Assembly (NCBI RefSeq): GCF_000263855.1
Contig: NZ_AJWX01000042.1
Coordinates: forward strand, 1 to 36,250
From: Pseudomonas sp. M47T1
Lineage (GTDB): Bacteria; Pseudomonadota; Gammaproteobacteria; Pseudomonadales; Pseudomonadaceae
DNA: 36,250 nt
Direction: 5' to 3'
Notes under the pieces: generated by a model
Database searches by the model: none
What the model was told of the DNA's origin: nothing
The model's input: the letters and a program-made list of their open reading frames with translations, nothing else
Made by a program: the position numbers and the translations under genes
Part shown: positions 7,901-18,455 of the stretch, piece after piece
Layout of the letters: each line of letters opens with the position of its first letter
Position numbering within the stretch: the stretch's first letter is position 1

Positions 7901-10006
7901 TTGAATCGTCGCCTCCCTGCCAGTCTTCTACTGGCCGGCGCCTGCTGCGCCCTGCCTGCTGTTCATGCCGCTGACGAAGTGACCTTGCCATCGACCGAGA
8001 TCCAGGACAGTTCGCTCCAGGACGACACCCAAACTCAAGGGTACAAAGGTGCCCCGGCCACCAGCACCACCAAGCTGGGGTTGACCGACAAGGAAACGCC
8101 ACAAGCGATTACCACCATCACGCGCGCGCAGATGGACGACTACAAGATCAACGGCATCAAGGATGCGCTGCGCTCAGCGCCGTCGGTGACGGTGGAGCAG
8201 TCGGAGACGGACCGTACCGAGTTCACGTCGCGTGGGTTTGACATCACCACGTTTGAATTCGATGGCATGAGCATGCCGTTTACCCAGACCATGTTGATCG
8301 GCGACCAGGACATGGCCGAGTTCGAACAGGTTGACGTGCTGCACGGCGCCAATGGCTTGATGAGCGGCACCAGCAACCCGTCGGCCACGGTCAACTTCGT
8401 GCGCAAGCGCCCTACCGACACCTTCCAGGCACAGATCGATACCAGCGTCGGCTCGTGGGACAACCGCCGCGTGGACGTGGACGTCTCCGGCCCGCTGACG
8501 CCGACCGGCAACGTGCGTGGCCGCTTTATCTATGCCCACGACAAGGGCAACTCCTGGCTGGATCAATACAGCCATGAACGCAATGTGGCGGCGGGCCTGC
8601 TGGCATTCGACCTGTCGGATGCCGATACACTGACGGTGGGTTTCTCCCAGCACAACAGCGATTCCAATGGCAGCACCTGGGGCAACCTGCCGCTGGTGGA
8701 CGGCAACAACCAGCCGATCCACTACAGCGGCCGCAGCACCAGCGTCGGCCAGCCATGGACCTACTGGAACATGCACACTCAGCGCGCGTTCGCCGAGCTC
8801 AAGCATGACTTCGGCAACGGCTGGAACGGCACCCTGACCGCGACTGGCATTACCGAGTACCAGAACAGCAGCATGCTCTACGTGGGGGATGTGACGGGCG
8901 ATACCGCCGATGTGTATGCCGGACAGACCAGCAGCAAGGCTCACGAAATGATCGGTGAAGCCAAGGTATCCGGTCCGTTCAGCCTGTTTGGTCGCGAGCA
9001 CCAACTGACGGTGGGCGTGAACTACGGCCACACCCATGAAAAGGCGCGTGAATACGATGCTGTCGCTGACAGCGGCAGCTATGAGGCATCGTATGCTCAA
9101 ATTCTGGCCGGCGACCTGCCTAAGCCTGCGTTCATCTACACCGGCGACTACGACGCCGAGAACTACACCGACACCCAGAAAAGCGTCTTCGCCGCCACGC
9201 GCTTCAGCCTGACGGATGACCTGCACTGGATCGCCGGCGCGCGCATGATCAGCATCGACGGCTCCGGCGACAGCTACGGCGCCGACCACTCGGTACGCAA
9301 CCACGGCAAGGTCACACCCTACACTGGCCTGGTCTACGACCTGACCCCGCAGTGGAGCGTGTACACCAGCTGGACCAAGATCTTCAACCCGCAATATGAC
9401 TACCTGGGCCTGGACGGCAAACCCTTGCAACCGCTGGAAGGCAAAAGCCTGGAGGCAGGCGTCAAGGGTGCCCTCATGGATGATCGCCTTAAAGTGCAGG
9501 CGGCCGTGTTCAAGACCCAGCAAAGCAATGTCCCGGGCGCCTCGGATGACACGTCAGGGCACACCCTTTACGCCACCACTGACAACAAGAGCCACGGCGT
9601 GGAACTGGAAGCCTCGGGCGAGGCCCTGCCAGGCCTGGACGTGCTGGCTGGCTATACCTACGTGCACATCGAGGACGAAGAAGGCGACAAATCGCGCCGC
9701 TTCATCCCCACCCACAGCGTCCATGGCATGCTCAGCTACCGTCTGCCCGGCCTGCCCCAAGCCAAGGTGGGTACGCGCGTCAGCTGGCAGAGCGCGATTC
9801 AGAACGACAGCTACAGCTTCATTCGCCAGAACGCCTACGGCCTGGTGGACCTGATGGCCAGCTACGATATCGACAGCCACTGGACCACGTCGCTGAACCT
9901 GAACAACCTCACCGATCGCAAGTACCTGGTCTCCCTGGAGAGCGGCACCGCCAGCAACTACGGCGCCCCACGCAACCTAACCGCTTCGGTCAGCTGGAGG
10001 TACTGA
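7901..10006 (+). CDS. TonB-dependent ferric siderophore receptor, FhuE/FoxA-like
   Basis: 701-residue outer-membrane receptor. Signal peptide 1-23 ends AVHA. A plug domain of about 50-165 includes DKETPQAITTITRAQM, SRGFDITTFEFDGM and DVLHGANGLMSGTSNPSATVNFVRKRPT, typical of hydroxamate-type siderophore receptors (FhuE group). The barrel follows and ends in aromatic SVSWRY, the usual beta-barrel C-terminus. No extra N-terminal signalling domain is present, so it is not an FpvA-type transducer. The start is a TTG at 7901 with AGGAAG 7 bases upstream; no in-frame ATG upstream fits. A Fur-box-like site precedes it and REP palindromes lie on both sides. The exact siderophore cannot be read from the sequence. 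Confidence 0.92.
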   Translation: MNRRLPASLLLAGACCALPAVHAADEVTLPSTEIQDSSLQDDTQTQGYKGAPATSTTKLGLTDKETPQAITTITRAQMDDYKINGIKDALRSAPSVTVEQSETDRTEFTSRGFDITTFEFDGMSMPFTQTMLIGDQDMAEFEQVDVLHGANGLMSGTSNPSATVNFVRKRPTDTFQAQIDTSVGSWDNRRVDVDVSGPLTPTGNVRGRFIYAHDKGNSWLDQYSHERNVAAGLLAFDLSDADTLTVGFSQHNSDSNGSTWGNLPLVDGNNQPIHYSGRSTSVGQPWTYWNMHTQRAFAELKHDFGNGWNGTLTATGITEYQNSSMLYVGDVTGDTADVYAGQTSSKAHEMIGEAKVSGPFSLFGREHQLTVGVNYGHTHEKAREYDAVADSGSYEASYAQILAGDLPKPAFIYTGDYDAENYTDTQKSVFAATRFSLTDDLHWIAGARMISIDGSGDSYGADHSVRNHGKVTPYTGLVYDLTPQWSVYTSWTKIFNPQYDYLGLDGKPLQPLEGKSLEAGVKGALMDDRLKVQAAVFKTQQSNVPGASDDTSGHTLYATTDNKSHGVELEASGEALPGLDVLAGYTYVHIEDEEGDKSRRFIPTHSVHGMLSYRLPGLPQAKVGTRVSWQSAIQNDSYSFIRQNAYGLVDLMASYDIDSHWTTSLNLNNLTDRKYLVSLESGTASNYGAPRNLTASVSWRY

Positions 10007-10042
10007 TTCCCAACCCACACAAAGCAAAATGCGCCCCACCTG

Positions 10043-10133
10043 GTAGCCGCTGCCGAAGGCTGCGCTGGCCCTTGCATCCGCTGGAGATCTTCAGCGAAGC
10101 ATAGGGCTAGCGCAGCCTGACGGCGGCGGCTAC
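10043..10133. repeat. REP-type palindrome pair downstream of the TonB receptor
   Basis: Arm GTAGCCGCTGCCGAAGGCTG... (10043-10072) pairs with the arm ending CTGACGGCGGCGGCTAC (10103-10133). The loop holds its own palindrome, CGCTGGAGATCTTCAGCG. Same family as 7674-7754. Confidence 0.8.
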
Positions 10134-10200
10134 GGGTCGTGGTGGTGTTCGGCAGTGGGGATCGGCCTTGCGGTGGCTCCAACGTCAAATCGCAGGCACA

Positions 10201-10228
10201 AAAAAAGCGACCCTAAGGTCGCTTTCTT
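10201..10228 (-). terminator. Rho-independent terminator of the tRNA operon
   Basis: Stem GCGACC / GGTCGC with loop CTAA, extended by A:T pairs. On the minus strand it is followed by a run of seven T, ending the Val-Asp-Asp tRNA transcript about 40 bases after the last tRNA. On the plus strand it is followed by TTTCTTTG and may also stop transcripts from the TonB receptor. Confidence 0.8.
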
Positions 10229-10265
10229 TGTGCTTCAAGGAGTTCAAGGGCCTCGAAGCTTTGTA

Positions 10266-10342
10266 TGGCGCAGCGGACGGGACTCGAACCCGCGACCCCC
10301 GGCGTGACAGGCCGGTATTCTAACCGACTGAACTACCGCTGC
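10266..10342 (-). tRNA. tRNA-Asp (GTC), copy 1
   Basis: 77 bases including an encoded CCA. Acceptor stem GCAGCGG/CCGCTGC, discriminator G, anticodon loop CTGTCAC in stem CCGGC/GCCGG, and T-loop GGTTCGAGTCC. Identical to the copy at 10437-10513. Confidence 0.97.
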
Positions 10343-10436
10343 GTGTCGCATGCACTTGCGTGCAGTTGAAACTGGTCTGACCGAGACATTTCGAGCTTCT
10401 CGATCTCTGACCCGGCAAGGCCGAATCAGGTAAAAA

Positions 10437-10513
10437 TGGCGCAGCGGACGGGACTCGAACCCGCGACCCCCGGCGTGACAGGCCGGTATTCTAACCGACT
10501 GAACTACCGCTGC
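10437..10513 (-). tRNA. tRNA-Asp (GTC), copy 2
   Basis: 77 bases with encoded CCA, base-for-base the same as copy 1. The two are separated by 94 bases and lie in one transcript behind tRNA-Val. Confidence 0.97.
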
Positions 10514-10573
10514 GCAGTGCTGGATGCCTTATCAGTAGCAAGGCGTCCCCTCTTGGGAAGAAGAGGATCAGAG

Positions 10574-10649
10574 TGGTGGGTGATGACGGGATCGAACCGC
10601 CGACCCTCTGCTTGTAAGGCAGATGCTCTCCCAGCTGAGCTAATCACCC
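10574..10649 (-). tRNA. tRNA-Val (TAC)
   Basis: 76 bases with encoded CCA. Acceptor stem GGGTGAT/ATCACCC, anticodon loop CTTACAA in stem TCTGC/GCAGA, giving anticodon TAC, and T-loop GGTTCGATCCC. First gene of the Val-Asp-Asp operon. Confidence 0.97.
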
Positions 10650-10671
10650 GCTTGCCTCTCCAATGACGCGA

Positions 10672-10700
10672 ACTTTACGCAGCCAACGAAGGTAAGTCAA
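10672..10700 (-). promoter_or_regulatory. Promoter of the tRNA-Val-Asp-Asp operon
   Basis: Minus strand: TTGACT, exactly 17 bases, TAAAGT. The -10 ends about 22 bases before mature tRNA-Val. An AT-rich stretch lies upstream of the -35 (10701-10735), resembling an UP element. Confidence 0.75.
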
Positions 10701-10774
10701 TAACTTTATTGAAGTTTTTTCAAAAAAGTCATTTGTCTTACCGCGCCGCCCTTCTCCTTGGCGAGCATACCCCC

Positions 10775-10796
10775 GTAGCCCGGCGGCCGCGGCTAC
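10775..10796. repeat. Short REP-like palindrome after the SDR gene
   Basis: GTAGCC-cggcggccgc-GGCTAC, a near-perfect palindrome sharing the GTAGCC end with the larger REP elements. It lies 14 bases beyond the SDR stop and may end the metZ-SDR transcript. Confidence 0.5.
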
Positions 10797-10809
10797 AAGG
10801 GTTGGCGGT

Positions 10810-11586
10810 TTATGGCTGGTAGATCATCTTGCGCGTCATGCCGCCGTCCACCACCAGTTCCTGGCCGGTGACGAAACCCGCGTTCTTGGACAACAGCCAG
10901 GCCACCAGCGCTGCCACGTCTTCCACGGTGCCCACACGCCCAGCCGGATGCTGGGCATGATCGGCCTCGCTCAATGGCGCGGCGCGGCGCTCGGACAGGT
11001 CGCGGGCATCGATCCAGCCTGGGCTCACGGCATTGACCCGGATCTCCGGGCCAAGGCTGATGGCCAACGCGTGAGTCAAGGCAACCAGCCCGCCTTTACT
11101 GGCCGCATAGGCCTCGGTGTCCGGCTCGGACTGCCCGGCACGGGTAGACGCCAGGTTGACGATGGCCCCGCAGTGGGCGCGCAGGTACGGCGCGCAATGC
11201 TTGGCCAGCAACATGGGGCCGCTGAGGTTGACTGCCAGCACGCGATTCCACTTCTCCAGCGCCAGGGTTTCCAGCGTGGTGTTGTGGGGGTCGGTGATGG
11301 CGGCGTTGCACACCAGCGCGTCCAGGCGGCCGAACTGGCCCAGTACCTGGGCCACGCCTTTCTTGACCTGGGCTTCGTCAGCCACGTCCATGGCGATGAA
11401 CACAGCGTTCTCGCCCAGGGCCTTGGCCACCTTGGGGCCGCGTACGCGGTCAAGGTCGGTGAGCACCACTTGCCAGCCCTCGGCAATCAGCCAGGCTGCA
11501 ATGCCCAGGCCGATGCCGCGGGCGGCGCCAGTGACCAGGGCAACCCGGCCATTATGGCTGGCGCTTTTCGCGGACCAGTCGATCAC
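10810..11586 (-). CDS. Short-chain dehydrogenase/reductase (SDR)
   Basis: 258 residues, a classical SDR. The NAD(P) motif TGAARGIG is at 19-26, NAA at about 94, and the catalytic Ser147 (NLAST), Tyr160 and Lys164 (YAASK) are all present. The C-terminus FVTGQELVVDGG is typical of the family. Asp after the second strand (LTDLD) suggests NAD preference. The start is a GTG at 11586 that overlaps the metZ stop (GTGA), so it is translationally coupled to metZ. Substrate unknown; the same metZ-SDR pair is, as I recall, kept in other pseudomonads (PA3106-PA3107). Confidence 0.93.
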   Translation of the reverse strand: MIDWSAKSASHNGRVALVTGAARGIGLGIAAWLIAEGWQVVLTDLDRVRGPKVAKALGENAVFIAMDVADEAQVKKGVAQVLGQFGRLDALVCNAAITDPHNTTLETLALEKWNRVLAVNLSGPMLLAKHCAPYLRAHCGAIVNLASTRAGQSEPDTEAYAASKGGLVALTHALAISLGPEIRVNAVSPGWIDARDLSERRAAPLSEADHAQHPAGRVGTVEDVAALVAWLLSKNAGFVTGQELVVDGGMTRKMIYQP

Positions 11587-12797
11587 AACGCCGCCAGGCC
11601 GCGCGCAAGGTCGGCTTGCAGGTCGGCCACGTCTTCCAGGCCTACCGCCACGCGGATCAGGCTGTCACGGATACCGGCGGCTTCACGTTCGGCAGGCGAC
11701 AGGCGCCCGTGGGAGGTGGTGCCCGGGTGGGTGATGGTGGTCTTGCTGTCACCCAGGTTGGCGGTGATGGAGATCAGTCGCGTGGCGTCGATGAAGCGCC
11801 ATGCGCCCTCTTTGCCACCCTTGACCTCAAAGCTGACCACGCCGCCAAAACCGCCACGCATCTGACGCTTGGCCAGCTCGTGCTGCGGGTGGCTTGGCAG
11901 GCCGGCGTAGTGCACCTTCTCGATACCGTCCTGCTGCTCCAGCCACTGCGCCAGCAGCTGGGCGCTGGCGCAGTGGGCGCGCATGCGCAGGTTCAAGGTT
12001 TCCAGGCCCTTGAGGAAGATCCAGGCGTTGAATGGGCTCAGGGATGCGCCAGCGGTACGCACCACGCCAACCATCTCTTTCATGTGCTCGGCACGGCCAG
12101 CGACCACGCCGCCCATGCAACGGCCCTGGCCGTCGATGAACTTGGTGGCGGAGTGCACGACAATGTCGGCGCCCAGTTTCAGCGGTTGCTGCAACGCCGG
12201 CGTGCTGAAGCAGTTGTCCACAACCAGCAGGGTGCCCTTGGCGTGGGCGATTTCAGCCAGGGCGGTGATGTCCACCAGCTCGGCCAGCGGGTTGGACGGC
12301 GACTCGACGAACAACAGCTTGGTGTTGGGCTTGATGGCCGCATCCCAGCCGGCCAGGTTGGCCAGTGGCACGTAGTCCACTTCGATGCCGAAGCGCTTGA
12401 AGTACTTGTCGAACAGGCTGATGGTGGAGCCGAACACGCTTTGCGAGATCAGCACGTGATCGCCAGCGCTGCACAGGCCCATGGCCACGGCGGTGATGGC
12501 GGCCATGCCGGTGGCGAAGCCCACGGCCTGCTCGGCGCCTTCCAAGGCGGCGATGCGTTCTTCAAAAGAACGTACGGTGGGGTTGGTGTAGCGCGAGTAG
12601 ACGTTGCCCGGCACTTCACCGGCAAAACGCGCCGCCGCATCGGCCGCGGTGCGGAAAACGTAGCTGGAGGTGAAGAACAGCGGGTCGCTGTGTTCGCCTT
12701 CCGGCGTGCGGTGCTGACCGGCGCGTACGGCCAGGGTGTCGAAGCTGACCCCTTCCAGATCGCTGTCCAGCCGCCCGGCGTCCCATTCCTGTGTCAT
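11583..12797 (-). CDS. metZ: O-succinylhomoserine sulfhydrylase
   Basis: 404-residue PLP enzyme of the Cys/Met metabolism family. It makes homocysteine directly from O-succinylhomoserine and sulfide in methionine synthesis. The PLP lysine is Lys219 in VHSATKFIDGQGR; other family strings are YSRYTNPTVRSFEERIAALE, VESPSNPLAE and the C-terminal RVAVGLEDVADLQADL. Length and position next to purF fit Pseudomonas MetZ rather than MetB. The start is the ATG at 12797 with GGGAG 7 bases upstream; an adjacent GTG at 12800 is too close to the ribosome site. Confidence 0.94.
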   Translation of the reverse strand: MTQEWDAGRLDSDLEGVSFDTLAVRAGQHRTPEGEHSDPLFFTSSYVFRTAADAAARFAGEVPGNVYSRYTNPTVRSFEERIAALEGAEQAVGFATGMAAITAVAMGLCSAGDHVLISQSVFGSTISLFDKYFKRFGIEVDYVPLANLAGWDAAIKPNTKLLFVESPSNPLAELVDITALAEIAHAKGTLLVVDNCFSTPALQQPLKLGADIVVHSATKFIDGQGRCMGGVVAGRAEHMKEMVGVVRTAGASLSPFNAWIFLKGLETLNLRMRAHCASAQLLAQWLEQQDGIEKVHYAGLPSHPQHELAKRQMRGGFGGVVSFEVKGGKEGAWRFIDATRLISITANLGDSKTTITHPGTTSHGRLSPAEREAAGIRDSLIRVAVGLEDVADLQADLARGLAAL

Positions 12798-12880
12798 CAC
12801 GCTACTCCCGAATCAATAAATTTAGAAACCGCAGGTTGCCGAGTCTACCAAAGTTCACACTCTGTAGCCGCTGCCGCCTT

Positions 12881-12964
12881 GTGGGCGCGGGTGCTACCCG
12901 CGAAGCAGACACCACAGTGCGCCAGGTATGATGCGGCGCTCTTTTCCCGGGCAGAGCCCGCTCC
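12881..12964. repeat. Degenerate REP pair of the GCGGGC family
   Basis: GTGGGCGCGGGTGCTACCCG... (12881-12905) and TTTCCCGGGCAGAGCCCGCT... (12942-12964) are divergent, inverted copies of the GTGGGAGCGGGC...GCCCGCGAA element seen at 18352 and 34092. It lies in the 258-base purF-metZ gap, whose other feature is the purF terminator. Confidence 0.6.
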
Positions 12965-13000
12965 CTCGAGGCCGTCGCGGGTGCAGGAAGGGAGGTGAAA

Positions 13001-13036
13001 ACAAAAACGCCCGAGCTCTTTGCAGAGGCTCGGGCG
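13001..13036 (-). terminator. Rho-independent terminator of purF
   Basis: Stem CGCCCGAGC / GCTCGGGCG, followed on the minus strand by TTTTTGTTTT. It lies 20 bases after the purF stop and separates metZ from the upstream cluster. Confidence 0.88.
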
Positions 13037-13055
13037 CTGGAAGGCACGCTATCGA

Positions 13056-14561
<1,506 letters not shown>

Positions 14562-14603
14562 GCGACGCAACCCCTACTTAATGAATCTGAACTGAACAAC
14601 CCT

Positions 14604-15164
14604 TTACTGGCCCTTGTGAGCGGCCGGAAAGAGTTGATCCTTGAACGGAATATCAACTGGTGAGCTGATTCCGCTGGCGAGCCACTGACTGGTCATCCCC
14701 AGGACGAGGTTTTTCGACCAGTCGGCGACCAATAGAAATTGGGGCACCAACCGAGATTGCTGCCACCAGGTGTCTTGTTGAAACGGGCCCAGGCTCAGCA
14801 GCCCGACGCCAACGACCACCAACAGGCCGCCACGCGCCGCGCCGAAGGCGGTACCCAGGAACCGATCGGTACCGGACAGCCCGGTGACGCGAATCAGTTC
14901 GCCGATGAGAAAGTTGACCATGGCGCCGACCAGCAAGGTGGCGACGAACAGAATGGCGCAGCCTGCAATGACGCGGGCCGAAGGCGTTTGGATATAGCCT
15001 TCCAGATATTGGGACAAAGCGCCTCCGAACATCCAGGCAACCGCACCGGCAATGATCCAGGTGAGCAGAGACAAGGCTTCCTTGACGAAGCCGCGCTTCA
15101 AGCTGATCAAAGCGGAGATGGCGATAATCGCGAGTATCGCCCAGTCAACCCAGGTAAATGCCAC
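14604..15164 (-). CDS. cvpA: CvpA family membrane protein
   Basis: 186 residues, an inner-membrane protein with about four hydrophobic segments (about 4-20, 28-50, 62-85, 101-122), starting with AFTWVDWAILAIIAISALIS. The family is linked to colicin V production and envelope stress tolerance. GTG start with AGG 7 bases upstream. It lies between dedD and purF as in E. coli. A long hairpin precedes it (15183-15217). Confidence 0.93.
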   Translation of the reverse strand: MAFTWVDWAILAIIAISALISLKRGFVKEALSLLTWIIAGAVAWMFGGALSQYLEGYIQTPSARVIAGCAILFVATLLVGAMVNFLIGELIRVTGLSGTDRFLGTAFGAARGGLLVVVGVGLLSLGPFQQDTWWQQSRLVPQFLLVADWSKNLVLGMTSQWLASGISSPVDIPFKDQLFPAAHKGQ

Positions 15165-15182
15165 GGTGCAGCCTGCAAACAG

Positions 15183-15217
15183 ATAAGGCGGCGCATTTTA
15201 GCAGAGCGCCGCCTTAT
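15183..15217 (-). promoter_or_regulatory. Stem-loop in the dedD-cvpA gap, with an extended -10-like sequence in its loop
   Basis: ATAAGGCGGCGC (15183-15194) and GCGCCGCCTTAT (15206-15217) form a perfect 12-bp stem with an 11-base loop. On the minus strand the loop reads TCTGCTAAAAT, containing TGCTAAAAT, a match to an extended -10 promoter. There is no T-run, so it is not an ordinary terminator. The -35 region is weak (TTACCC). Confidence 0.5.
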
Positions 15218-15242
15218 GGGTAAGCAATGTTTACGAGGCCAA

Positions 15243-15920
15243 TCAACCGCGCTCAGGCTGGAAGCGAACGACAAAACCTTTCACGCTCTGCTGGCGGCTG
15301 ATCAGGTCGCGCAGGCGCTCCGCTTCGGCGCGGTCGATCAGCGGCCCGACGAACACCCGGTTCATGCCATCGGCGGAGCGTACATAGGCATTATAGCCCT
15401 GGCTGCGCAGGGACTTCTGCAGGCTGTCGGCGCCGCTGCGGCTGGACAGGCTGGCCAGTTGCACAGCCCAGCTGACCGGCAGGCCATTGGCGTCGATCTT
15501 GCTGGCGGCCGGGTCAACCTTGGCGACCGGCGCGGGCGCCGGGGCGGGTTTGACCACGGGGGCCGGCGCTGGCTTGGGCGCTGGCGCCTGAACCTGGGCC
15601 TGTTGCTGCACCCGCGGGGCCGGCGCCGGGGCGACGACCGGTTGCGGGGCTACCGGCATGGACGGTGGTGGCGCCGTGGGGGCGGCCTGGGCTTCCACGG
15701 ATTCGGCGTCCTGGGGCAGGTTCTGCTGTTCAGGCACCGGCACCGGCTCTACCTTGACCTGCGGTACAACCGGCGCCTGGGGCGCTTCAGGCGCGTCAAC
15801 CCGCACCTGGCGCAACTCGTCCTGACGGGAAAACAGCATCGGCAGGAAGATCACCGCCAGCGCAATCAGCACCAGGGCACCGACCATGCGCTGCTTGAAC
15901 ACCTTATCCAGCAAAGCCAT
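15243..15920 (-). CDS. dedD: SPOR-domain protein DedD
   Basis: 225 residues. N-terminal cytoplasmic stub and one membrane helix (about 12-30, VGALVLIALAVIFLPML), a long Pro/Ala/Val-rich periplasmic linker (about 40-145), and a C-terminal SPOR domain (about 150-225; SWAVQLASLSSRSGADSLQ, NRVFVGPLIDRAEAERL). SPOR domains bind denuded septal peptidoglycan and DedD acts in cell constriction in E. coli. The start is the ATG at 15920 with GAGGAAG 6 bases upstream, inside the end of folC (17-base overlap). Confidence 0.93.
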   Translation of the reverse strand: MALLDKVFKQRMVGALVLIALAVIFLPMLFSRQDELRQVRVDAPEAPQAPVVPQVKVEPVPVPEQQNLPQDAESVEAQAAPTAPPPSMPVAPQPVVAPAPAPRVQQQAQVQAPAPKPAPAPVVKPAPAPAPVAKVDPAASKIDANGLPVSWAVQLASLSSRSGADSLQKSLRSQGYNAYVRSADGMNRVFVGPLIDRAEAERLRDLISRQQSVKGFVVRFQPERG

Positions 15921-17207
15921 CCGCAACTTCCTCCGTGGCATGCCGCGCCAGCCATTCCAGGGCCTCGCCAACACAATAAAAAGATCCGAACAGCAGTATT
16001 TCGTCAGCCTCGAGTGCCAGCTCGCACTGGGCCTCCAGGGCCTGCTCGACGCTGGCATAAGACGTCACGCCCGCGCCAAGGTTCGCCAACGCCTGCTCAA
16101 GCTCGGCGGCCGGGCGGGTGCGGCCGGTGGGCAACGGTGCCACCGCCCACTGGCTGACCAGGGCTGCCAGCGGCGCGATGACGCCGTGCAGGTCCTTGTC
16201 AGCCAGCAGGCCGAACACCGCCAGGCGCTGCCCTCGTGGTGGCCGGCTGGCCAGGCGCCGGGCCAGGTATTCGGCCGCATGGGGGTTATGCCCCACGTCC
16301 AGCAGCAGGTTCAAGCGCTTGCCCTTCCAGGTGACCTGGCGCCGATCCAGACGCCCGGTGACACGGGTGTCCAACAGCGCCTGGGCCAGTTGACCCGGCT
16401 CCCACGGCAAGCCGGTCAGGCAATAGGCCTGCAGGGCCAGGGCGGCGTTTTCCATGGGCAGGTCCAGCAGCGGCAGGCTATCGAGCACCAGCGGCTGGCC
16501 ATCCAGGGTACGGCCGCGCCATTGCCACTGGCTGTCGCCAAGGGTCAGGTCGTAGTCGTGCCCACGCAGGAAAAACGGACAGGCCAGCTCAGCCACCTTG
16601 TCGAGCACGGTATGGGGCGGGTCGGTGTCGCCGCACAGCGCCGGGTGACCGGCACGCAGGATACCGGCCTTCTCGAACCCCACCGACTCACGGGTATTGC
16701 CCAGGTAGTCGGCGTGGTCCAGGCCCACGCTGGTGATCAGCGAAAGGTCGGCATCCACCAGGTTTACCGCGTCCAGGCGCCCGCCCAGGCCCACTTCCAG
16801 CACCACGGCATCCAGCGCCGCCTGCTTGAACAGCCAGAACGCCGCCAGCGTGCCCATTTCGAAATAGGTCAGGGAAATCTCGCCCCGCGCCGCTTCAAGC
16901 GCCGCGAAGGCTTCGCACAAGTGCGCGTCGTCGACTTCCACGCCGTCGATCAGCACCCGCTCGTTGTAGCGCAGCAGGTGTGGCGAGGCGTAGACGCCGA
17001 CTTTCAGACCCTGGGCCTTGAGCAGCGACGCGACAAAGGCGCAGGTCGAACCCTTGCCGTTGGTGCCGGTGACCGTGATCACGCGGGGCGCCAAGCGCCC
17101 CAGGCCCAACCGCGCCAGCACTTGCTGGCAGCGGTCCAGGCCCATGTCGATGGCCGCCGGGTGCAATTGCTCCAGATACGCGAGCCACTCGCCCAGGGTA
17201 CGTTGCG

Positions 17208-17211
<4 letters not shown>
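15904..17211 (-). CDS. folC: Bifunctional folylpolyglutamate synthase / dihydrofolate synthase
   Basis: 435 residues, Mur-ligase fold. It adds glutamate to dihydropteroate and to folates. The ATP loop TGTNGKGSTCAF is at about 48-59. Other family strings are TYFEMGTLAAFWLF, EVGLGGRLDAVN, TSVGLDHADYLGN and DVGHNPHAAEYLARRL. The start ATG overlaps the accD stop (ATGA), indicating coupled translation, and the 3' end overlaps dedD. Confidence 0.96.
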
Positions 17212-18128
<917 letters not shown>

Positions 18129-18351
18129 GCTTTCTTTCTCCAGTAACGGGGACCGCTCGCGCGATCCCGCGCATGCCCTTTGAGCTCAATTTAATTCGTG
18201 TAAAGCTTGGGGAACTGCACGTATGCGCTCGCGCCATCTTCAAATTCCGGGATGCCCGACCCGCAGGTCGTCATCGCCTTGCCAGAGGTATGGACGGTGG
18301 CAGATTGGCAACCGTCACATCCTGCGCCCCACCTCGCACCACATCGCCCTT
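18129..18351. other. accD 5' region
   Basis: Part of the 327-base trpF-accD gap; the rest is the REP pair at 18352-18437. No gene is supported. An imperfect hairpin (GGGAcCGC/GCGaTCCC, 18149-18168) lies just upstream of the accD ribosome site. I found no clear promoter, although accD probably needs one because the REP pair and this gap separate it from trpF. Confidence 0.4.
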
Positions 18352-18437
18352 GTGGGGGCAGGCTCTGCCCACCCGGCAGGCGCCGTGGCATTCCAGATCT
18401 GCGAGGCGATCTTTTCGCGGGCAAAGCCCGCTCCCAC
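18352..18437. repeat. REP pair (REPIN-like) of the GCGGGC family
   Basis: GTGGGGGCAGGCTCTGCCCAC... (18352-18380) and the inverted copy ending GGGCAAAGCCCGCTCCCAC (18411-18437) frame a spacer. The same element in the same layout is found at 34092-34178. It lies 18 bases after the trpF stop. Confidence 0.85.
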
Positions 18438-18455
18438 GCCAATAGCGCAATTGCC

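Noticed and set aside
10266..10649. Possible repeat array or CRISPR because of two identical 77-base units
   Set aside because: The units are complete tRNA-Asp genes with correct folding and CCA ends.
10250..10660. Genomic island attached at the tRNA operon
   Set aside because: No integrase, no duplicated tRNA 3' end outside the operon, and the neighbours are housekeeping genes.
15243..16058. dedD beginning at 16058
   Set aside because: The extension lies out of frame inside folC; the ATG at 15920 has GAGGAAG and starts the known DedD sequence.
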